A DNA stretch of 64,000 nucleotides from Aculops lycopersici (lineage: Eukaryota > Arthropoda > Arachnida > Trombidiformes > Eriophyidae), in assembly GCA_015350385.1 (NCBI GenBank), contig WNKI01000003.1, forward strand, positions 3,326,994 through 3,390,993. Reading direction: 5' to 3'. Position 1 is the stretch's first letter; each line of letters opens with the position of its first letter. The notes below the pieces were generated by a model. The model ran no database searches. It was given only the letters and a program-made list of their open reading frames with translations, and was not told the DNA's origin. The translations under genes and the position numbers were made by a program. Of the stretch, positions 57,586 through 64,000 are shown in pieces.

Positions 57586-57775
57586 GAAGCGAACGAGCGT
57601 TGGGCTACGTTGGCCTAGGCAAGTCGCGAGCTACGCAACAGCAACCACAGGCGAGTGGCCGCCTGGCGAGTGGATTGAACTCTCAATGGAGCCGAGTCAA
57701 CTTTGCGCAGACTCTCGCTTGCCGTCATGGAACTGCGACAGCGAGCTTAGTATTGGCTTAATTTTGGCTCACCAA

Positions 57776-57815
57776 GACTGGCAATTTGTGCACAGCCGCG
57801 CACAAATTGCCAGTC
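57776..57815. repeat. Perfect hairpin, 16-bp arms, 8-nt loop
   Basis: GACTGGCAATTTGTGC, an 8-nt spacer, then its exact reverse complement. A further partial copy (GCCAGTCTTG at 57820-57829) pairs with CAAGACTGGC across the left arm. Confidence 0.88.
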
Positions 57816-59497
57816 AACAGCCAGTCTTGTGCTGCCAAGTAGGGATGTGAGCTGCGAGTTTCTATGGCTCGGCTCGAGCCGGTCGAGTTATTGCCGAGCT
57901 TTGGCAGCTCAGCTTGAGTGAGCTCTTGAAAATCAACAGCCGAGCCGCCTAAAACGGAGCTTTCCAATTCGGACTCTAGCACAGCTCAGCTCACAATGCT
58001 ACTGCCAAGTCAACTAGCGCACTTCCTGTGCTTTGGTTAAAACTCTTCGGCTCTTTGAGCGAAGGAGAAGAAGAAGGATGGCAGCTGGCGATGTGTGTGC
58101 CTTTGCCAGCGACTGCAAGTTGTGTTGTGTTGTGCCGTGTTGTGTGTGTGCGCCCATATTTTATGGCCCATTCGAGCGACACAGAGGGAAGGTCGAAGAG
58201 ACAACAACAACAACAACCGGGACCATTCTGCACAGGAATCTGGCCGCGAATTGGGCACACGAGCTCCCAAAGGCGATTCCCCATTGGCTCGCGTGTGTTT
58301 CGCCCGCACTGGGCTTCTATTTGGCTGCTGCTGGCGCGCACACAACATCAACATGCACCAACGCGGACTGCCATACAGGCGAACATACAGGCTTCAGTGG
58401 GGGCTGCAGCGGAGGCAGCTGGCAGTGGCGCCGGTCATTATAGTGCATCTGCGTTCCACTGCCGCCCCCTCGCTAGGCGCGGGCAAGACAAGTTCAGTTG
58501 CTGTTTCTGTGGTTGCTGTTGCTGTCGAGTTTCAATGCCATTGTCGAGCGCACACAACACTCACGCTGCCAGGCGGCGGCGGTGGCGGCAAGTTGGTAGC
58601 CTTTTATTCTCTGGCTCTATGGTATGGTGGCAGCGGTGCCGCCGCCAGTGAGAGAGCTAAAAACAGTCGCGCTGCTGCCAACGACGACAACAACAACAAC
58701 AACAGCAGCAGCAGCAACCACAGCACCACGGCAGCAGAGTTGAAGGCAGCCAGTCAGCCGGACGGCCGTCGCTCACACAGAGTCCAGTGCGGTTTTTGTA
58801 TGTGTACACTTTTCTCTTGCTCTGGCTCTATCTCTACACTATATCGCAGTTCACTGCTCTGCACTGTGCGGCGGCGGCGGCGGCGTCGCTTAAGCTGGTT
58901 GACTGGCTGGATGGCCGGCCGCCTGGCTGGCTGCCACTGCCATTGCCGCCGCCGCCGCTGCTGCTGCTGGCGGCGCCCAGCGAGAGAGCAACATTTGCTC
59001 GCTCGCTCGCTCGCTCGCTCGCACGACGACGACGACGACGACGATGGCGGCAGCCAAAGAGCCGAACAGAACAACACTGAAGCAATTTCGCTTGCTGTTG
59101 CTCCTGCTGCTACTTTGCTCTCCGGCTGGCTGGCTGGCTGGCTCTACGTCTCTCCAACTCCTCCATCCCTTCGTAATGTTACACAGCGCACAGAGCGCAC
59201 AGGCTGTCTAGAGCAGAGAGAGATACACTCACATACACACAGCAGATCCCTATCACCGTCGTCATCACCACCGTCGCTCGCTGCTGCTGCCATCGACGTC
59301 GACCGTCGAGAGAGCAAGCGAGAGAGAGAAAGAGAGGAGAAGAGATATTTTCATTCTCACTACCTTCATCATTATCACTATCATTATTATTATTATTATA
59401 TTATTATTATTATTGATATATTATCACTATTACTTTATTACTATTATTGGACTATTATACCACCAACAGGCGGAGACACACACATCACTTTACTCAT

Positions 59498-59507
59498 CAG
59501 GTAAAGT
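59498..59507 (+). other. Candidate splice donor of an EcR 5' exon
   Basis: CAG-GTAAAGT fits the donor consensus and closes a GC-rich, low-complexity stretch 650 bp before the EcR start. The long open frame ending here (58095-59504) does not continue in frame into EcR, so I read it as possible 5' UTR. Confidence 0.3.
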
Positions 59508-60152
59508 CACTTGCAGCTCCATACTTTGCGCCCACGATATTATTTTTACACTCTTTTAGCGCACGGGTTTTACACCTGAAAAAGCGGCACAGCAGGGCAA
59601 CCTTTTATTAGCCTGCCAACGTCGCTACTTCTTCTACACCTCGACCCAATCAACAATTTTGCTGTCTCTCTGTCTACCCAAACAACTGAGAGCTAACCAT
59701 CAAAAGGAGGAGACAATAATATCCTGCAGTTTGCAACTTCACAGAGCAGTGGTCTAGACAATTTCTCCAGCCTGCCAATAGTAAAATCATCACCAGCATC
59801 AGCTTCAGCATCATAGTTGATACACTATATTACCAGGCAAGTGGAACAAATAGAAACATTCGCGGCCACTCAACCCGCTCGCTTGCCAGTTGCTCACTTT
59901 ATTCAACCTGGTGTCATTTTGTCGTGCTGTACACACTTATTTCATCCAGTTTCCCCGCCAATGAAGACAACATTATTGACACAAACAACACTCAAACAAA
60001 AGCATCAATCGGAATCTAGGGAGTTGTGTTGAATTTAGTTGGTTCATCTAAACAAAGATATCTATACTACTGACTTAACTCAATTATACACAAAAGAGAA
60101 AAAACTATCGCAGCTACCGTAGCGCCCAAGACCAGTAACCAAATGCGACACC

Positions 60153-62213
60153 ATGATGATGGCAAATGCAACTGGACAACAAGATGACGTTTGTCTCATT
60201 TGCGGCGATCGAGCCTCAGGCTATCATTATGGCCAGCTCTCCTGCGAAGGATGCAAGGGTTTCTTTAGAAGGTCCATCACGAAGAATGTCAAATATGAGT
60301 GTAAATATGGTGGCAATTGCGAGATTGATATGTATATGAGGCGAAAATGTCAAGCTTGTAGATTGAAAAAATGCAAGGCCGTTGGAATGAAACAGGAGTG
60401 CGTTGTACCAGAGGTTCAGTGCGCCATTAAGCGAGAATCGAAACGTGCTCAAAAGGATAAAGATAAACCTAATTCAACTACGAGAGATTGTACACCAAAT
60501 GGTAATAGTAAAAATCAGCTAAGCCATCTTAGCAACAACAATCACAATAATAGCAATGGCACCGGTGGCAACCCGCTAGGCATGATGAGCCAACCACAAC
60601 AACAGACTACACAAATCAATTTACACTCTATACAACAGCAGCAGCAGCAACAACAACAACAACAACAACAACACCACCAATCGTCACAGCATATCCACCA
60701 ACACTCACACCACCAACATCAACCGCAACACCATCATCACACCAATAATCACCCGGCCTCATTGAATAATGGTCGGTCGCCTTTGCAAATGGGCGGCGTT
60801 GGAGTCAATGGTATCATAACGCCAGCCTCCATGGCCCCAACAGGTGGCCAAGGGTCACAATTACATCACCATCATACAGCTCATAGTATGAACGGCCACT
60901 CACCGCAACAACTCGGTGGCTCGGCAGACATTATTACACCTACATCACTAGCTGGCTCACAGCAACAACTCCATCACCACCACACCAATAGTCTTGGCGG
61001 ACTTAACGGAAGCCAAGCGCCTCATCAGCTTGCCGGTGTTCCACCGACAGCTTCAGTTCTTATCACTCCAAACTCGCTAAATGGTTTGTCACCTAGCCAA
61101 CAACAACAACAGCAAACAACATACAAACCTCACCAACAGCAACTACACAATCATCACATGAATGGCCATTCGCCTCAGCAGATTGGCGCTGCAACCATCG
61201 GTATTACGCCTACATCAATCAATGGCCCATCGCCAAGTCAACAACAACCATACTCACCTCACCAGCCTCAGCAGCCGCAACAACAATCAGTACCACCACA
61301 AACACAGATTCACTCTCACCATCATACTAATCACAATATTAATGGTCAATCGCCTCACCCTATTGGTGGCGGAGGTGGATTTAGTGTTGGTGGCGGTATT
61401 ATGACGCCAACATCAATTAATGGCCCATCTCCAACTCAACAGCAACCATATACGCCTCTAGAGAATTGTCTATTATTAAGGGCAAAGAATATCTTGGATA
61501 GTAAGATGAAGATCATTGAAAGTTTAGTGGCTCATCAGGAGCAATTTGAATCGCCACCCGAGGAAGAGTTGCAAAAAATTGCCCCCTTTGATGATTGCCA
61601 CAGTGAGGGTCAGTTCAAGCACATCACTGAGATGACAATTCTCACAGTTAGACTCATTGTAGAATTTGCCAAGAATGTTGAGGGATTTGGCCAACTGGAA
61701 CGCGAGGATCAGATTACATTGTTAAAGGCAAGCGCTAGCGAGATTATGATGTTGAGATCAACAAGAAAGTATGACATCAGGAATGACAGCATATTGTTTG
61801 CAAACAATCAACCATTTACTCGTGAAAATTACCGCAAGGCCCACATTGGTGATATTGCCGACGCCATGTTTAACTTTTGCAGGTCAACTGTTTTACTACG
61901 TCTAGATCCAGCTGAGTATGCCTTGATTACTGTATTGATTTTATTTAGTGAGAGGCCCAACCTACGCGAACCGGCGAAGGTCGAACAAATTCAGGACGCT
62001 TATTTGGAGCTGATGCATGCTTATGTTATGTCTCGCGAGCAATCAGAACAGAACAAGTTTGCTAGATTGTTGTCGTTATTACCAGAGCTTAGAGCGTTAG
62101 GTATTGTCAATAGTGACGTCTGTTTCTCGTTGAAAGTTAAGAATCATCGCCTGCCAGAGTTTCTTGCAGAGATCTGGGATGTCAACCAGGAGAATAGAGA
62201 CGACGAGGAATAA
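60153..62213 (+). CDS. EcR: Ecdysone receptor
   Basis: 686 aa, single exon; an in-frame TAG at 60120 bounds it upstream. The C4 zinc-finger DNA-binding domain starts at Cys14 and ends near residue 79, with P-box CEGCKG and D-box KYGGNCEID. The EcR-type extension (VVPEVQCAIKRESKRAQKDK) follows. Residues 106-435 form a very long hinge rich in His, Gln and Asn. The ligand-binding domain spans about 455-680 (ITEMTILTVRLIVEFAKNVE, EDQITLLKASASEIMMLRS, LRLDPAEYALITVLILFSER) and ends with the AF-2 helix LPEFLAEIWDV. EcR pairs with USP/RXR and switches on moulting genes when ecdysteroid binds. Only 13 residues precede the first zinc cysteine, so the A/B activation domain is either lost or added by upstream exons. 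The 3' end is 197 bp from the convergent neighbour. Confidence 0.96.
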   Translation: MMMANATGQQDDVCLICGDRASGYHYGQLSCEGCKGFFRRSITKNVKYECKYGGNCEIDMYMRRKCQACRLKKCKAVGMKQECVVPEVQCAIKRESKRAQKDKDKPNSTTRDCTPNGNSKNQLSHLSNNNHNNSNGTGGNPLGMMSQPQQQTTQINLHSIQQQQQQQQQQQQQHHQSSQHIHQHSHHQHQPQHHHHTNNHPASLNNGRSPLQMGGVGVNGIITPASMAPTGGQGSQLHHHHTAHSMNGHSPQQLGGSADIITPTSLAGSQQQLHHHHTNSLGGLNGSQAPHQLAGVPPTASVLITPNSLNGLSPSQQQQQQTTYKPHQQQLHNHHMNGHSPQQIGAATIGITPTSINGPSPSQQQPYSPHQPQQPQQQSVPPQTQIHSHHHTNHNINGQSPHPIGGGGGFSVGGGIMTPTSINGPSPTQQQPYTPLENCLLLRAKNILDSKMKIIESLVAHQEQFESPPEEELQKIAPFDDCHSEGQFKHITEMTILTVRLIVEFAKNVEGFGQLEREDQITLLKASASEIMMLRSTRKYDIRNDSILFANNQPFTRENYRKAHIGDIADAMFNFCRSTVLLRLDPAEYALITVLILFSERPNLREPAKVEQIQDAYLELMHAYVMSREQSEQNKFARLLSLLPELRALGIVNSDVCFSLKVKNHRLPEFLAEIWDVNQENRDDEE
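60636..60673 (+). repeat. CAG/CAA repeat coding polyQ in the EcR hinge
   Basis: A mixed CAG/CAA glutamine run followed by His codons; one of several H/Q-rich stretches in the hinge. Confidence 0.8.
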
Positions 62214-62410
62214 ATTTTCCAATATTATATTATTAATGATGACATTAATTAATTAATATTAACTCTATTATTACCCCTTATTATTACTCTATTGATATTA
62301 TATATAAAACTATATATAAAATTTATTATTATTGATAGAAAGAGAGTTTGTGGACAGCATTGAGAGCTTTTACAGGTCTGTAAATGTGTACTAAACGTTG
62401 GAGAGAACAA
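62214..62410. other. Short convergent 3' gap between EcR and the Cramped-like gene
   Basis: 197 bp, AT-rich, with TATATAAAA-type runs and no gene. It must hold the EcR 3' UTR and probably that of its neighbour. Confidence 0.6.
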
Positions 62411-64000
62411 TTATCTCGCTCGTCTAAATACACTGAGTCTAGTTGGTTGCAACTGCTTGAGTGCCTCTTCAACGCGTTGATTTGTGGCCTCGATGTCCAG
62501 AGTTGTCATAACGCTAGTTTGGTGAGAATGACCTTGAACTTGACTCTTATCACCAGCATTGACATAGTTGTTGTTGTATATGTGCAATTGTTGCATTTGT
62601 TCATGACCTTCCGGAAGAATGCCACTACTAGCCGAAGCAAGCGATTGATTGTTTAGCAACATCAGCTGGTTGTCTTCTCGTCGCAAGTATTTGATGGTGT
62701 TTGGATTGCTCGGCCCTTTTCGTCGTTTCAACTTCGAGAGTGGCGCTTGCTCTTGAAGCTTGTGCTGTTGTTCTAGTTTCTGGCGTTCAATTTGAGCTAG
62801 AGATAAACTCGCTGCAGTTAAAAGCTTGAAGATCAATGTCTTGTTTTCTCCAAAATTTGTAGTAGTTCCTGTTTCCATTGGTTCCGTGGGGTTAGCAGTA
62901 GAGCTTGTATCACCCTCAAATTGATACTCCATTACTATCTTTTCCGGACACTTGAGGGCTAAATATAATTCGCCAATCGTGATAGAAGACTCATCTCCCC
63001 TTGTCCAACCCTCGGCTATCTTCTTGATTTCAATCATATGGTTATGAGGCTTTAGTAGGTTGGCATTCTGTAGGCAACTCTTTTGTTCCATTGAATTATT
63101 ATTCTCACTCACCTCCTCTCTAGAGGACATTTCTCCGTCCGCTTCCGGTCCATCGATATGATTATCAGACTCGTTGTTAATTGGGTCTTGCAGATGTCTG
63201 CTCTCGCTGTTGCCCTCCTGAGCTTGGTTAACTTGATCTCCACCAATAGTGGCGCCCATCTTGAGTTTAAAGTAGTCAGCTAGATTCATACCCTCGGGTA
63301 CATTGAAACTGTCAACTGACTTGCTATTCTGGGATGCAAAGTCACTTATTTGGTTGTTTGGATAAACGGTAAGATGTGAGATTTTTTGCTCCAAATTATG
63401 TTGTTGCGATAATTGATTGATACTTGGTTGGGTAGTAGCAGTAAGATCCGGTTCTATCGCTGCATTTTCATCAAAAAGTGCAGGTATACTATTGTTGAGC
63501 AATATACTTGGAATAGGATCAGGATGGGCATTGTTGCAATTGAGTGATGATTGATTTACCATCAATTCGTTAAATTGAGGCGGAGCAGGAAAGAGACGAT
63601 CTTGAGTATCCTCGCCGATGGTGCGCGAGTTGTCACAACCAAAGGACCCAGCTAAAGTTTTCATAAAGTTGATATTTTTTCGACAGGCATTCTTTTGAGC
63701 TAAACTTGGTGCGTCAAAGTGATTATTCTTCTCGAATAGAAGAGAAGCATCAGGTGTGGTTAGTGAGGTAGGTAAACGAGAGCTCGTCGACATCGCACTC
63801 TGAGATAGCTCAAATTGATCGGAAAAGTTCAATCCACCCTCCATGGGATTGGCTATTGTAAAAGTAAGATCCTTGTTGAGGTCATTCTGGCTTGCATTAT
63901 GGTTCACTGTAGTATTGATATTGATATTTGTACTAATGGAACCGGGGGTGGTGGTGGTGGTGGTGGTGGTGATACTACTGTTGTTATTGTTATTCTTACT
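62411..64000 (-). CDS. Possible Cramped-like chromatin protein, C-terminal part (5' end outside window)
   Basis: The frame is open to base 64000, so the N-terminus is missing; about 529 codons are visible. The first visible part is Asn/Thr-rich with a Thr run coded by ACC repeats. Near the middle is IKKIAEGWTRGDESSITIGE followed by LYLALKCPEKIVMEYQF, resembling the C-terminal GELYL...P-KL-EY block I associate with Cramped/CRAMP1. A helical segment (LIFKLLTAASLSLAQIE), a basic LKRRKGPSNPNTIKYLRR stretch and a Gln-rich tail follow. Cramped is a SANT-domain protein linked to Polycomb silencing and histone gene control. The SANT domain would lie outside the window, so this is a tentative match from memory. 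Confidence 0.45.
   Translation of the reverse strand, partial: SKNNNNNSSITTTTTTTTPGSISTNININTTVNHNASQNDLNKDLTFTIANPMEGGLNFSDQFELSQSAMSTSSRLPTSLTTPDASLLFEKNNHFDAPSLAQKNACRKNINFMKTLAGSFGCDNSRTIGEDTQDRLFPAPPQFNELMVNQSSLNCNNAHPDPIPSILLNNSIPALFDENAAIEPDLTATTQPSINQLSQQHNLEQKISHLTVYPNNQISDFASQNSKSVDSFNVPEGMNLADYFKLKMGATIGGDQVNQAQEGNSESRHLQDPINNESDNHIDGPEADGEMSSREEVSENNNSMEQKSCLQNANLLKPHNHMIEIKKIAEGWTRGDESSITIGELYLALKCPEKIVMEYQFEGDTSSTANPTEPMETGTTTNFGENKTLIFKLLTAASLSLAQIERQKLEQQHKLQEQAPLSKLKRRKGPSNPNTIKYLRREDNQLMLLNNQSLASASSGILPEGHEQMQQLHIYNNNYVNAGDKSQVQGHSHQTSVMTTLDIEATNQRVEEALKQLQPTRLSVFRRAR

Larger units (their letters stand above)
52438..60152. other. Non-coding region upstream of EcR
   Basis: 7.7 kb without a supported coding frame. 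The first part is ordinary; from about 54.3 to 59.4 kb it becomes GC-rich and low complexity (Ala/Arg/Cys-type frames, GCTC, GAC and CTGG runs). Notable items are a run of C near 53300, a 32-bp perfect palindrome (56374-56405), a GA run (57552-57582), a 16-bp-arm hairpin (57776-57815) and a splice-donor-like CAG-GTAAAG at 59498. It probably includes EcR promoters and 5' UTR exons. Confidence 0.55.

Noticed and set aside
58095..59504. Long plus-strand open frame (469 codons) upstream of EcR
   Set aside because: Composition is microsatellite-driven (Arg, Ala, Cys, Tyr and Ile runs) with overlapping long frames on both strands; it does not read in frame into EcR. More likely 5' UTR or non-coding GC-rich DNA.
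1..64000. Transposons, tRNA and rRNA genes
   Set aside because: I saw no reverse transcriptase or transposase frame, no terminal repeats flanking a target duplication, and no clear tRNA A-box/B-box pair. Short diverged elements could still be missed by eye.

Overview
The window is arthropod nuclear DNA, most likely from a mite or a similarly intron-poor arthropod. It carries an ecdysone receptor and an ecdysis-triggering-hormone precursor, which are arthropod moulting genes. Most long genes (EcR, Sfmbt, ACOX3, TyrRS, DBT) are single open frames. Only two introns are well supported, of 43 and 132 nt. The species assignment is inference; no mitochondrial, rRNA or tRNA marker was seen.

Layout. 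0-2 kb: 3' part of a PEP-synthase-like phosphotransferase. 2-9 kb: non-coding. 9.1-9.7 kb: two-exon ETH precursor on the minus strand. 12.9-15.5 kb: a secreted pancreatic-type lipase followed by a small six-cysteine secreted protein. 15.5-22.6 kb: non-coding. 22.6-23.5 kb: a polyQ protein with a Bim-like BH3 motif. 23.5-32 kb: non-coding. 32-52.4 kb: a gene-dense housekeeping island holding a Cwc21/SRRM2-type splicing factor, the DBT E2 subunit, ACOX3, a probable small gene, a double-length TyrRS, HP1, RPP21, an acid lipase, second copies of HP1 and RPP21, a coiled-coil protein and Sfmbt. 52.4-60.1 kb: non-coding, with GC-rich low-complexity sequence upstream of EcR. 60.1-62.2 kb: EcR. 62.4-64 kb: C-terminal part of a possible Cramped-like protein, running off the window.

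Main observations. (1) TyrRS is a tandem fusion of two synthetase cores. The N half has lost its active-site motifs but keeps the anticodon domain; the C half keeps the active site but has a degenerate anticodon domain. (2) A 1.5 kb block (TyrRS 3' end, HP1, divergent promoter, RPP21, 3' end of the coiled-coil gene) is duplicated at about 99% identity by eye, with an acid lipase between the copies. (3) The 275-aa minus-strand ORF has a BH3-like helix with the same spacing as Bim and a hydrophobic C-terminus. (4) EcR has almost no A/B domain and a hinge of about 330 residues made of degenerate H/Q-rich NG-SP...TP repeats.

The moulting genes and the putative apoptosis gene lie in or beside long non-coding stretches, while housekeeping genes are tightly packed. 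The non-coding stretches carry microsatellites, perfect inverted repeats and recurrent TTACGTAA, TTACGTCA and CAGGTA words that look like regulatory DNA.
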